64,000 nt of DNA from Lentzea terrae. GTDB taxonomy: Bacteria > Actinomycetota > Actinomycetes > Mycobacteriales > Pseudonocardiaceae. The first letter of the stretch is position 1; each line of letters begins with the position of its first letter. Location of the stretch: positions 581,778 through 645,777 of the forward strand of contig NZ_QFWW01000026.1 of the NCBI RefSeq assembly GCF_003265345.1. The letters run 5' to 3'. The notes beneath the pieces are model-generated. The model made no database searches. It saw nothing but the letters and a program-made list of their open reading frames with translations, and was not told the origin of the DNA. Both the position numbers and the translations under genes were made by a program. Shown here in pieces: positions 40,812 through 50,391 of the stretch.

Positions 40812-41449
40812 GCGAGCCGATCGAGCGCGTAGCGGTGCAGGTCGATCGGTTGTGCTGGACCGGCATCCTGCTCGGACTGGCGTTCACCATGACCAACGTT
40901 CAGCAGTTCGCGGCGGCTGGCTCACCGATGTGGTCGCTCGCCTGGTCCGCCGCGTGGCTGCTCGACCCGATGGTGTCGCTGGTGCTGCTGGCGATCCTTC
41001 GAGCCGAGCAAGTCACGGCCCGGCACGGCATCCGCATGGGTGGTTGGGTGCGGGCGGCGAAGTGGTTCACGCTCGGCGCGACGTACGTCATGAACACGTG
41101 GAGCGCGTACGCCGCCGGATCGGCCGCGCTGGTGGTGCTGCACTCGGTTCCGCCGCTCGTCGTGTTCGTCGCCGCCGAGGCCGTGACGGATCTTCGAGAC
41201 AAGCTCGGCTCGGCGGTCGCCACGTTCACGGCCGTGCAGACCGAACCGCACGCTTCGCCGAGTCCACAACGGAAAGCACCGAAGAGCGCGAATCCGAGGA
41301 CGTCGTTCGCCGACTACCTCGCGGTTGCCAAAGCGGCTCAAACGCCGGACGTGACTGTCACGCCCGCATGGGTGCGCGAGGTGACGCAGTGCTCACGCGG
41401 CCTGTCATCGAGGCTCGCTTCGGCGCTGAACGCCGAGGTGCCGTCATGA
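40808..41449 (+). CDS. DUF2637 membrane protein
   Basis: 213 residues. Four hydrophobic helices in the first 130 residues (ILLGLAFTMTNVQQFAAAG, WSAAWLLDPMVSLVLLAIL, ATYVMNTWSAYAAGSAA, PPLVVFVAAEAV) match DUF2637 proteins, which nearly always precede the FtsK/SpoIIIE transfer gene in actinomycete elements. The C-terminal 80 residues are cytoplasmic and may bind DNA (SPQRKAPKSANPRTSFADYL). Overlaps ftsK by four bases. Confidence 0.85.
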   Translation: MSEPIERVAVQVDRLCWTGILLGLAFTMTNVQQFAAAGSPMWSLAWSAAWLLDPMVSLVLLAILRAEQVTARHGIRMGGWVRAAKWFTLGATYVMNTWSAYAAGSAALVVLHSVPPLVVFVAAEAVTDLRDKLGSAVATFTAVQTEPHASPSPQRKAPKSANPRTSFADYLAVAKAAQTPDVTVTPAWVREVTQCSRGLSSRLASALNAEVPS

Positions 41450-43563
41450 ACGGCGAGATGGTTCCGGCGGGACCGGTGTTCGAGGGTGAACTCGTCGACG
41501 ACCAGGCGGACGCGGTACAGCCGCCACCGACTCATCGCGTCGTCAGCTGGTGGCAGCGATCGCGGTTCGTTCCGGCGGCGTTGAAGTCGAGGCAGGCAGT
41601 CGGGTACGCGGCGAAGGACGGGGTCGCGTGGTTGGTTCGGTCGCCGTTCCGCTTCCTCCGAGCCACCTTTCGCGGGCTGGCCGTCGCTGTGCGCGGTTGG
41701 CGGGGATGGGTGCGAGTACGCGACTACCGCGAGGCTGCCGAACAGTCGGAGAAGTTGGCGGACAAGTTCGCGGAGATCCGTGGGCTGACGTTGTTCCGGT
41801 GGAAGGTGACCGGCGTCGTGCTCGTGGTTTCCGTTGTCTCCCTTGCGATCCTCGATCTCGTCTACGGGCACCGGGCGTTGTGGATCGCCGGCGTCGGCGG
41901 CTCGGCGGCGTTGGCGATCCTCGGCAGGCAGAAGGACGGGAACCCTGGCCGGAAGGCTGCTCTTGCCGGGCCACGCTCGCTCGCGTGGACGATGGATCCA
42001 CAGATCCTGGTGGACGCGTTCCGGGACGCGAAGCTGATCGGCAAGGACGAAACCCTGAGGCTCGTCGAGCGAGCGAAGCACCAGGGCGGGGGATGGGCGG
42101 TCACCGTCGATCTCCCCGCCACCCGCAAGGCGGCCGACGTCGTGAAGCACCGGGAAGACCTGGCGTCGGCTCTGGCGGTCGACGAGATCCAGCTCAGCGT
42201 CGAGCGAGTGCGAGGCAACGGCGGACACGCTGGACGCGTCGCGATGTGGGTTGCCGACGAGGACCCGTACGCCAAGCCGCCGATCCGGACACCGTTGCTC
42301 GCGGTCGAGCGGTGGGACGCGTGGCGGCCGGTGCCGTTCGGCACCGATGCACGGGGCAGGCGGATCACGCTGCCGCTGGTGTGGACGTCGCTTCTGATCG
42401 GCGCGCTTCCCAGGCAGGGCAAGACAATGGCCGAACGGTTGGCTGCCGCGGGCTTGATCTTGGACCCCCATGTGCGGCTGTACGTTGCCGACTTCAAGAA
42501 CGGGAAGGACTGGAAAGCCGCTGAGAAGGTCGCCCATCGGTTCATGGCGGGCGACGACGCCGAACACGTGCTCGCGTTCTTGGATTGGCTCGTCGAGCTG
42601 GTCGCCGACGTCCAGAACCGCTACCGGCGGATGCAGGACCTCGACGACGTCACTTGTCCCGAGTCGAAGGTGACGCCGGACATGTCTCGTGATCAGTCGT
42701 TGGGGATGCCGATCACGGCGCTGATTGTGGACGAGGTCCACATCGCGTTGGAGGACCGCACTCCTGTTGAGGTGCAAGGGAAGAAGCTCACGGCGGGGGA
42801 GTACATCGGCGAGCTTCTGACGTGGCTCGCGAAGAAGGCTCCAGCAGCCGGCATCATCCTCGTTTTGGCGACGCAGCGGCCGGACAGCAAGACCATCCCG
42901 ACCAAGCTGCGTGCCGTGCTCGGCTCCCGGTTCGCCTTGCGCGTCATGGACTTCCGCGACAGCAACATCATTCTTGGCGAACAGATGAACACGCGCGGAT
43001 ACGACAGCAGCCGCCTCCTCCCGTCTCATCGCGGTGTGGGCATCCTGCGACCAGATGGCGAGACCCAAGCTGGTGCCGACGTACTCGCGCTGACCGTGCG
43101 GACCTACTACATGCCGAACGAGGACTGGCGGGAGATCTGCGAGCGCGGCCGTGCCCTGCGCGAGGCGGAAGGGACGTTGAGCGGGCACGCGGCGGGGCAG
43201 GACGTGCCACCGATGCTGGACCGTGCGGCGGTCGTGAAGGCCATAGGGACTGGCTCTGTGGCGAGCCTGCCTGACGTCGAGTTGCCCGAACCGTTGGCGT
43301 CGGTCGTCGACTACCTCGGTGACGATCTCGACGAGCGAGAGTTTGTTCCCTCCGCCGAACTGGTCGAGGCACTGAACGTTGAGGTCACGGCATTCGGCGT
43401 GGGCATGGGTGAGTTGGGGTGTCGGCCCACACGGCAGTACGTCACCACGGACGAGGGCACGCGACGTGTGCGCGGCTACCTGACCACCGACCTCCGCGCG
43501 GCAGTTGGTCGCATCGCTGATGCTGAAATCAGCACCACAGGTGCCGCTGAAGGCGGTCTGTGA
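41446..43563 (+). CDS. FtsK/SpoIIIE-type DNA translocase (TraB/TraSA-like)
   Basis: 705 residues. Two membrane helices near 120-165, Walker A GALPRQGKT (about 319-327) and Walker B ITALIVDEVH; LVLATQRPDSKTIPTKLRA is the typical FtsK arginine region. In actinomycete plasmids and AICEs the homologous TraB alone transfers double-stranded DNA between hyphae. The C-terminal winged-helix region (about 620-700) would bind transfer sequences. A CTGAAATCAG site lies in its last codons. Confidence 0.9.
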   Translation: MNGEMVPAGPVFEGELVDDQADAVQPPPTHRVVSWWQRSRFVPAALKSRQAVGYAAKDGVAWLVRSPFRFLRATFRGLAVAVRGWRGWVRVRDYREAAEQSEKLADKFAEIRGLTLFRWKVTGVVLVVSVVSLAILDLVYGHRALWIAGVGGSAALAILGRQKDGNPGRKAALAGPRSLAWTMDPQILVDAFRDAKLIGKDETLRLVERAKHQGGGWAVTVDLPATRKAADVVKHREDLASALAVDEIQLSVERVRGNGGHAGRVAMWVADEDPYAKPPIRTPLLAVERWDAWRPVPFGTDARGRRITLPLVWTSLLIGALPRQGKTMAERLAAAGLILDPHVRLYVADFKNGKDWKAAEKVAHRFMAGDDAEHVLAFLDWLVELVADVQNRYRRMQDLDDVTCPESKVTPDMSRDQSLGMPITALIVDEVHIALEDRTPVEVQGKKLTAGEYIGELLTWLAKKAPAAGIILVLATQRPDSKTIPTKLRAVLGSRFALRVMDFRDSNIILGEQMNTRGYDSSRLLPSHRGVGILRPDGETQAGADVLALTVRTYYMPNEDWREICERGRALREAEGTLSGHAAGQDVPPMLDRAAVVKAIGTGSVASLPDVELPEPLASVVDYLGDDLDEREFVPSAELVEALNVEVTAFGVGMGELGCRPTRQYVTTDEGTRRVRGYLTTDLRAAVGRIADAEISTTGAAEGGL
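43523..43532. promoter_or_regulatory. CTGAAATCAG site in the 3' end of the translocase gene
   Basis: One-base variant of the palindrome CTGATATCAG at 39897; about 190 bp upstream of the recombinase start. Could be a regulatory site for recombinase expression. Confidence 0.35.
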
Positions 43564-43727
43564 TGAGCGCTGACGAGGTGCAGGACGGTGAACTCAGGTT
43601 CAACCCGCCAAGTGAACTACCTGTTCTGACTAGGGAGGTAAGTCGCATACTGCTAGACATGCTGATCAGGCTGACTGAGGTCGAGGCCCCTGACGGGTCT
43701 CGGGAAGGGAGGGCGGATGACTGTTGA
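43563..43727 (+). CDS. Small conserved-position protein, 54 aa
   Basis: The ATG overlaps the translocase stop (TGATG). The product reads MSADEVQDGELRFNPPSELP and then LTREVSRILLDMLIRLTEVE with an acidic tail. Its last bases overlap the start of the recombinase gene. Small proteins with an L-L-L-TEV-rich helix are often found just before recombinases in such elements. Function unknown. Confidence 0.65.
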   Translation: MSADEVQDGELRFNPPSELPVLTREVSRILLDMLIRLTEVEAPDGSREGRADDC

Positions 43728-45483
43728 TATCAGTCGAGACCCGTGGAGCAAGCTCGACGAACTGCTCGGGATCGAGGTAGCGGCACCGGTTGAGGACGGC
43801 ATCGGACCGGTTGCGTTCTGCGGTCGGTGCTCGACCGAGGACAACCAGGACCCGAGGACATCGCGCGCCTGGCAGTACGGCAACGCCGAGAAGCTGATCG
43901 AGCCGTTGGGCGGCGTGATCGTTGACGAGTACTTCGATGTCGGGCAGTCACGATCGGTGCCGTGGGAGCGACGTCCCGAGGCGTCTCGTCTGCTGGCTGC
44001 GCTGAAGGACTCGAACCGGGGCTGGAGCGCGATTGTCGTCGGTGAGGGAACTCGATGCTGGTTCGGCAACCAGTTCTCGTTGGTCGCTCCGAAGTTCGCC
44101 GCCTACGGCGTTGATCTGTGGGTTCCGGAACTCGGCGCCAAGTACGACTCGCGTAATCCCTCGCACAAGATGCTGATGAGCATGTTGGGCGGCATGAGCG
44201 AGTCGGAGCGCCAACACGTTCAAGCTCGCGTCCGCGCGGCTATGGATGCCCAAGTGTTGAACGACGGGCGGCATCAGGGCGGGCGAGCACCGTATGGCTA
44301 CAACGTTGTGGACGGCGGTCCCCATCCGAACCCGAGAAAGGCGGCTGAAGGGGGTCGACTGCGGGTGCTGGCGATCGACGAGCCGAGCGCAGAGGTCGTG
44401 CGCCGGATCTTCGCTCAGTACCTGACCGGTGAGATGGGAGATCGAGCCATCGCGAACAGCCTCAACCGGGACGGCATTCCGTGCCCCTCGGCGCGGCGGC
44501 CGGATCAGAATCGGCATCGGCTCGCCGACGGGTGGCAGGGCAGCACTGTGCGAGCGATTCTCGACAACCCCCGATACACGGGCTTTGCGTTCTTCGGACG
44601 ATGGACTCGACAAGAGATGCTGCTCGATCCCGATGACGTCGGCGCGGGGCACGTGGTCCGTTTTCGTCGGTCTGCTCCCGACCGTGTGGTGCGGTCCCGG
44701 AAGCAGGCACATCCGCACATCGTCTCTGTGGAGGAGTTCGTTCAGTCACAGTTGCTGAGGCGGTCACGTGCCGCCGGAGGGTTCTCGGCCGGAAAGAAGC
44801 TGGTGCGTGGATCGAAGCGAACCAAGCGGGTCTACCCGCTTCGCGGTCGTGTGAAGTGCGGGTATTGCACGCGGCGCATGGAAGGAACGCCCACCGGTCG
44901 TAAGACCTATTACCGATGTGCACTTCGGACGATGGTGCCAGGGTCGCCCGCGTTGAACGGCCATCCGACCAACGTCTACCTCCCCGAGGATGCGGCGCTC
45001 GATCGAATCAACGGCTGGCTTGATCGGCTGTTCGCTCCCGAGAACGTCGACAGCACGGTTTCAGCACTGGCGGCTTCTCAAGACGAGGAGAAGCCCGGTT
45101 CAGGGGATCAGGCGGCAGCACGGAAGCGGCTCGCCGAGGCAGAAGCGAAGCTGCGCAGATTCCAGGACGCGATTGCGGCCGGTGTGAACCCAGAGGCACT
45201 CGTAGGAGCGATCAACGAGGCAGCGGAGAAGCGCGCGGCGGCGGAAGCTGAGCTGGACGGCATGCCGAAGCGCGGCGGGCGGCGGAGCGTCGCAGCGATC
45301 TACGCGATGATCGACGCGCTCGGCGACGTGAAGAGCATGACGCGTCGTGGCGAGCCCGATGAGCTGCAGAAACTGTATGAGAAGCTCGGGCTTGAGACCG
45401 TCTACAACGCCGAAGGGCGGACGCTCGATGCGAGCATCCGCCCTGACGTTAGGGATAAAGCTGGTGTCCGAGAGGGGACTTGA
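43717..45483 (+). CDS. int: Large serine recombinase (integrase)
   Basis: 588 residues. The catalytic domain has FCGRCSTEDNQDP with nucleophile Ser39; SMLGGMSESERQHVQARVRA is the long helix E region; GGRAPYGYN begins the recombinase domain; a zinc-ribbon (CGYCTRRMEG, YYRC) and a coiled-coil segment (about 455-535) follow. It should insert and excise the element. Its last ten codons lie in the 3' end of tRNA-Leu on the opposite strand, placing the attachment core there. A TTGATATCAG site overlaps its first codons (43724-43733). Confidence 0.93.
   Translation: MTVDISRDPWSKLDELLGIEVAAPVEDGIGPVAFCGRCSTEDNQDPRTSRAWQYGNAEKLIEPLGGVIVDEYFDVGQSRSVPWERRPEASRLLAALKDSNRGWSAIVVGEGTRCWFGNQFSLVAPKFAAYGVDLWVPELGAKYDSRNPSHKMLMSMLGGMSESERQHVQARVRAAMDAQVLNDGRHQGGRAPYGYNVVDGGPHPNPRKAAEGGRLRVLAIDEPSAEVVRRIFAQYLTGEMGDRAIANSLNRDGIPCPSARRPDQNRHRLADGWQGSTVRAILDNPRYTGFAFFGRWTRQEMLLDPDDVGAGHVVRFRRSAPDRVVRSRKQAHPHIVSVEEFVQSQLLRRSRAAGGFSAGKKLVRGSKRTKRVYPLRGRVKCGYCTRRMEGTPTGRKTYYRCALRTMVPGSPALNGHPTNVYLPEDAALDRINGWLDRLFAPENVDSTVSALAASQDEEKPGSGDQAAARKRLAEAEAKLRRFQDAIAAGVNPEALVGAINEAAEKRAAAEAELDGMPKRGGRRSVAAIYAMIDALGDVKSMTRRGEPDELQKLYEKLGLETVYNAEGRTLDASIRPDVRDKAGVREGT
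43724..43733. promoter_or_regulatory. TTGATATCAG site at the recombinase start
   Basis: Variant of the CTGATATCAG palindrome, overlapping codons 3-6 of the recombinase gene; a protein bound here would block transcription or translation start. Confidence 0.35.
45414..45444. terminator. Hairpin downstream of tRNA-Leu, inside the recombinase 3' end
   Basis: AGGGCGGACGCTCG/CGAGCATCCGCCCT pairs at 13 of 14 positions with loop ATG. It may end the tRNA transcript (minus strand) and resembles the hairpin at 31882-31919. Confidence 0.55.
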
Positions 45484-45547
45484 ACCCCTACGCCCTTTCG
45501 GGCACTAGCACCTCAAGCTAGCGCGTCTGCCATTCCGCCACCCAGAC
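45462..45547 (-). tRNA. tRNA-Leu (anticodon GAG)
   Basis: Minus strand, 86 bases including encoded CCA. The acceptor stem pairs GTCTGGG (5') with CTCGGAC (3') with two G-U pairs. The anticodon stem CTAGC/GCTAG encloses loop TTGAGGT, reading GAG for Leu CUC/CUU. A long variable arm (GTGCCCGAAAGGGC) and T-loop GTTCAAGTC confirm a class II tRNA. The 3' end overlaps the recombinase gene and is the integration site of the element. Confidence 0.95.
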
Positions 45548-45606
45548 TGATGGGATGATCGTACAGCACGATCTGCGGGCCCTCGCACCGGGGATAGGAT
45601 CGGCCG

Positions 45607-46674
45607 GTGAAGGTCATCGTCGAGGCTGACGGCGGGTCGCGGGGCAATCCCGGGCCGGCCGGTTACGGGGCCGTTGTCCGCGATCAGCTCACCGGCGAGA
45701 CGCTGGCCGAGCGCAAGGGGTTTCTCGGGGTCGCCACCAACAACGTGGCCGAGTACCAGGGGCTCATCGCCGGGCTCAGAGCCGCGCAGGAACTCCGAGC
45801 CGAGACCGTCGACGTGCGGATGGACTCCAAGCTGGTCGTCGAGCAGATGTCCGGGCGGTGGAAGGTCAAGCACCCGTCCATGCAGCCGTTGGCGCTCGAG
45901 GCGCAGCAGTTGGCGCGGGCGTTCGGCAAGATCACGTACCAGTGGATTCCGCGCGAGCAGAACCGGCAGGCCGACCGGTTGGCCAACCAGGCCATGGACG
46001 GCGAGACGAAAGAGCCGCAAGCCGAAGGCGACAAGCAGCCGCATTGGAGTGGCGCGGTCGGCGAACCGACTCGGCTGATTCTGCTCAGGCACGGGCAGAC
46101 CAAGCTGTCGGTCGAGCGACGGTACTCGGGGCGTGGCGATCACCCGCTCACGGAGCTCGGGCAGGACCAGGCGGAAAGAGCTGCGGCACGTCTCTCCAAA
46201 GTGGACGGTATTGCGGCGATCATCGCGTCGCCGTTGCAGAGGGCGGTGCAGACCGCGCAGAAGCTCGGCGAGAAGACCGGGCTGGAGGTCGTCACCCACC
46301 AGGGGCTCATCGAGACCGACTTCGGCACCTGGGAGGGGTTGACGTTCGCGGAGGCGGCGGAGCAGGACCCCGAGGTCCACCGGCGCTGGCTCGGCGACAC
46401 GAGTGTGCACCCGCCGAACGGTGAGAGCTTCGACGAGGTCAACCAAAGAGTTCGCAAGGCGCGCACCGAGATCATCGCGAAGTTCGGCGGCAAGACGTTG
46501 GTCGTGGTCAGTCACGTCACGCCGATCAAGACGTTGCTGCGGCAGGCGCTGGACGTCGGGCCGCAGTTCCTGTTCCGGATGCACCTCGACCTGACGGGTG
46601 TGTCGATCGCCGAGTTCTACCCCGACGGGCACGCGTCGGTGAAGCTCGTCAACGACACGTCACATCTCAGCTGA
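45607..46674 (+). CDS. Bifunctional RNase HI / histidine phosphatase (Rv2228c-like)
   Basis: 355 residues. The N-terminal RNase HI domain has Asp8, Glu49, Asp73 and Asp123 as metal ligands. The C-terminal domain (from about 155) is a histidine phosphatase with LRHGQT (His162) and a second catalytic His in VVSHVTPIK. In M. tuberculosis the fused protein Rv2228c has RNase H and alpha-ribazole phosphatase-like activity and lies directly after the zinc-ribbon gene; here that neighbour is 29.8 kb away. The 3' end overlaps the convergent reductase by eight bases. Confidence 0.95.
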   Translation: MKVIVEADGGSRGNPGPAGYGAVVRDQLTGETLAERKGFLGVATNNVAEYQGLIAGLRAAQELRAETVDVRMDSKLVVEQMSGRWKVKHPSMQPLALEAQQLARAFGKITYQWIPREQNRQADRLANQAMDGETKEPQAEGDKQPHWSGAVGEPTRLILLRHGQTKLSVERRYSGRGDHPLTELGQDQAERAAARLSKVDGIAAIIASPLQRAVQTAQKLGEKTGLEVVTHQGLIETDFGTWEGLTFAEAAEQDPEVHRRWLGDTSVHPPNGESFDEVNQRVRKARTEIIAKFGGKTLVVVSHVTPIKTLLRQALDVGPQFLFRMHLDLTGVSIAEFYPDGHASVKLVNDTSHLS

Positions 46675-47188
46675 CCTTGCGCAGGCGGGGCGTCAAAGCC
46701 GAGACGAAACGGTCGGCCGCGGCGTCCAGCAAGGCGGCCGACTCGACCGAACCAACCTTCTGGTCCAGCACGAACTCGCCGCGCACCACCTGGTCGGCGC
46801 CCTTGGCCGCGAGCAGCGGGTGCAGGGCGTAGTCCATCGCCACGAGGAAGCCCTGGCTGCCGCCCGTCGCCAACGGCAGCACCGCGCGGCCGCGCAGCGC
46901 CTTCTTCGGCAGCAGGTCGAGCAACGCCTTGACGAGGCCGCTGTAGGCGGCTCGGTACACGGGTGAGGCGACCACGACGCCGTCGGCGGCCAGCACCGAG
47001 CTCACGGCCGCGGCGATCGAAGGGTCGCGCAGGTCCTCGGTGAGCAGCGACAACGTCGGTAGCGACCGCACGTTCAGCAACGTCACGTGGTGTCCCGCGG
47101 CCTCGAGCACGGCGGTCACGTGCGACACCACGACGCCGGTCGGGGTGGCGGGGGACGGCGCGCCGGAGATGATCAGCAGATCGGACAT
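46667..47188 (-). CDS. NADPH-dependent FMN reductase-family protein
   Basis: 173 residues from ATG 47188. The flavodoxin-like fold shows an N-terminal phosphate loop (ISGAPSPATPTG) and VVASPVYRAAYSGLVKALLD, characteristic of SsuE/NAD(P)H:FMN reductases. It would supply reduced flavin or reduce quinones/azo compounds. Stand-alone; no partner monooxygenase nearby. Confidence 0.88.
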   Translation of the reverse strand: MSDLLIISGAPSPATPTGVVVSHVTAVLEAAGHHVTLLNVRSLPTLSLLTEDLRDPSIAAAVSSVLAADGVVVASPVYRAAYSGLVKALLDLLPKKALRGRAVLPLATGGSQGFLVAMDYALHPLLAAKGADQVVRGEFVLDQKVGSVESAALLDAAADRFVSALTPRLRKVS

Positions 47189-47346
47189 GGCAAGCACTCC
47201 CTGAGGTCGCGGGTGAGAGAACGCGTGCTCAGCGGAGGCAACACAGGCTTGCTGCCACGCGGCCGTAGTCGACGTGGCGCCGTCGGGTCATGTCTCGAAG
47301 TGAACCAACGTCCGGACCAGTGAACAACCGGTCCCAGACGCTGGGA

Positions 47347-47352
47347 TATCCT
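47347..47352 (+). promoter_or_regulatory. Candidate -10 element of rnpB
   Basis: TATCCT at 47347-47352, about nine bases before the inferred 5' end of the RNase P RNA. No clear -35 at proper spacing. Confidence 0.45.
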
Positions 47353-47360
47353 GGTGGATG

Positions 47361-47746
47361 CGGATGAGTCGGCAGGGCGGCCGCGGCAGGTGACTGTCGA
47401 GGAAAGTCCGGACTCCACAGGGCAGGGTGGTTGTTAACGGCAACCAGGGGCGACCCTCGGGACAGTGCCACAGAAAGCAGACCGCCTCGGCGAGAGCCGA
47501 GGTAAGGGTGAAACGGTGGTGTAAGAGACCACCAGCGCCCCAGGTGACTGGGGCGGCTAGGTAAACCCCACCCGGAGCAAGGCCAAGAGGGCACGCGAGT
47601 GCCTGCGTGAGCGTTCGAGGGCGGCCCGCCCGATGCTCACGGGTAGGCCGCTAGAGCCTGTCGGCAACGGCAGGCCCAGATGGATGGCCGCCAAGTGGGA
47701 CGCGAGTCCCATGAACAGGATCCGGCTTACATGCCGGCTCATCCGC
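47361..47746 (+). ncRNA. rnpB: RNase P RNA, bacterial class A
   Basis: The conserved P4/CR-I block GAGGAAAGTCCGGACTCC, the GCAGACCGCC-type region, GTAAGGGTGAAACGGTGGTG with AGAGACCACCAGC, and the 3' CCGGCTTACATGCCGGCTC region are present. Ends are set by pairing of GGATGAGTCGGCA (47362-47374) with TGCCGGCTCATCC (47732-47744), helix P1. It processes tRNA 5' ends. A terminator hairpin follows at 47760. Confidence 0.95.
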
Positions 47747-47759
47747 CCCTCGAACAAGA

Positions 47760-47789
47760 GACGGTGCCAGGGGACACCCCGGCACCGTC
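47760..47789. terminator. Bidirectional terminator between rnpB and a subtilase gene
   Basis: Stem GACGGTGCC/GGCACCGTC, extended by GGG/CCC inside the loop, between the RNase P RNA and the convergent protease stop at 47798. Confidence 0.75.
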
Positions 47790-47797
47790 CAGGAAAA

Positions 47798-48997
<1,200 letters not shown>

Positions 48998-49111
48998 GGC
49001 TCTCCTCAAGGGGCTTGAGCAGGGGACCACGATGCTCTCACCCGAACGGTGCGAGTCGTTAGTGCTTTCGGGGGTAAATCTGCGGCTCGAATCGCCTGTA
49101 TTGATGAATCT

Positions 49112-50236
49112 GTGCTGTCTCACCTGGAGTGCGCCCGCTGCGGTCGGCGTCATGACGCCTCGGTCCCGCAGAACCTCTGCCACGGGTGCGCGTCGCCGCT
49201 GCTGGCGCGCTACGACCTCACCCGTGTCGGCCGTCCGACCTCGGAAAACTCGCTCTGGCGCTACCGCGACGTGCTGCCAGTCGCGCACCTCGATCCAGCG
49301 TTCAGCCTCGGCGAGGGCATGACCCCGCTCGTCCCGTTGCCCGCGCTCAGCCGGGCGCTGGACGCGAACATCCTCATGAAGGACGAGTCGCTCATCCCGA
49401 CCGGCTCGTTCAAGGCCCGCGGCGCTGCTGTCGGGGTGGCCAAGGCCAAGGAACTGGGCATCAGCGGCATCAAAATGCCCACCAACGGCAACGCGGGCGC
49501 CGCCTGGGCCCTGTACGCGGCTCGCGCCGGCCTCCGCAGCGTGATCGCCATGCCCGAGGACGCCCCGCTGATCACCCGCGAGGAGGTCGAGGCGAGCGGC
49601 GCCGAGCTGAGGATCGTGCCCGGCACCATCGCCGACGCCGCGCAGGCCATCAAGGACGTCGACCTCTTCGACGCCTCGACCCTCAAAGAGCCCTATCGCA
49701 TCGAAGGTAAGAAGACGATGGGCTACGAGATCGTCGAGCAGCTCGGCTGGCGCGTCCCCGACGTGATCATCTACCCGACCGGCGGCGGCGTCGGCCTCAT
49801 CGGGATTCACAAGGCACTGCTGGAGATGCGCGAGCTCGGCTGGATCGACGGACCCCTGCCGCGACTCGTCGCGGTGCAGTCCACCGGGTGCGCGCCGATC
49901 GTGCGGGCGTTCGACGACGGTGCGGCCGAATCGTCCTTCTGGGACAACGCTTTCACGACCGCGTTCGGCATCAACGTGCCGAAACCCTTGGGCGACTTCA
50001 TCATCCTGCAGGCCATCAGGGAAACCGATGGCACCGCAATAGCGGTCGATGATGGGCAGATTCTGAATGACCGCAACGAAACCGCGCGACTGGAGGGCGT
50101 CTTCCTGTGCCCGGAAGGCGCGGCCACGATCAGCGCCGTCCGAAACCTCCGCAAGGACGGGTGGCTCAAGGCCGACGACGAGGTCGTCGTGCTGAACACC
50201 GGAGCAGGCATCAAGTACCCACTGCTCCGCCTCTAG
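49112..50236 (+). CDS. thrC: Threonine synthase-like PLP enzyme
   Basis: 374 residues from a GTG at 49112. A short zinc-ribbon-like start (CARCGR, NLCHGC) precedes the fold-type II core. The PLP lysine is in PTGSFKARGAAVG and the phosphate-binding glycine loop in IYPTGGGVGLIG. The ribbon and sequence fit the cysteine-containing threonine synthase group (O-phosphohomoserine to threonine). It is not next to other threonine genes, so a paralogous role remains possible. Confidence 0.88.
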   Translation: MLSHLECARCGRRHDASVPQNLCHGCASPLLARYDLTRVGRPTSENSLWRYRDVLPVAHLDPAFSLGEGMTPLVPLPALSRALDANILMKDESLIPTGSFKARGAAVGVAKAKELGISGIKMPTNGNAGAAWALYAARAGLRSVIAMPEDAPLITREEVEASGAELRIVPGTIADAAQAIKDVDLFDASTLKEPYRIEGKKTMGYEIVEQLGWRVPDVIIYPTGGGVGLIGIHKALLEMRELGWIDGPLPRLVAVQSTGCAPIVRAFDDGAAESSFWDNAFTTAFGINVPKPLGDFIILQAIRETDGTAIAVDDGQILNDRNETARLEGVFLCPEGAATISAVRNLRKDGWLKADDEVVVLNTGAGIKYPLLRL

Positions 50237-50391
50237 ATAGGGGCAACTGCTGACGGCGTTACAGAAATACGGCTGTTCGAGTGGCGCGGTCACCTGGAAG
50301 AGCGACCCTCGGTATCACCGCCCAGCACGGCAGATCCTCCTGTCAGACGGCCGGCCCCTGCAGCCGGTGGTCCCCAAGGGAGGGAAAAGAC

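Larger units (their letters stand above)
31924..45490 (+). mobile_element. Integrated AICE-like element at tRNA-Leu(GAG), about 13.5 kb
   Basis: The right end is defined by a serine recombinase gene whose last codons lie in the 3' end of tRNA-Leu. The left end is placed at a degenerate copy of the same tRNA 3' sequence; a second copy at 32171 is an alternative. Inside are excisionase-like, WhiB, DUF2637, FtsK-type transfer and regulator genes, the usual set of actinomycete integrative conjugative or mobilizable elements. I recognise no RepSA or primase-polymerase replication gene. The left boundary is inferred. Confidence 0.65.

Noticed and set aside
43717..45483. Second integrase or a transposase gene in the element
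   Set aside because: Only one recombinase is present; the similar C-terminal-like coding at 31880-31960 is too short to be a gene and is treated as an att remnant.
50237..50391. Possible c-di-AMP (ydaO) riboswitch before the secreted DUF6345-like gene
   Set aside because: The leader before a secreted protein is suggestive, but the conserved GGTGAA-type core and pairing pattern were not found.
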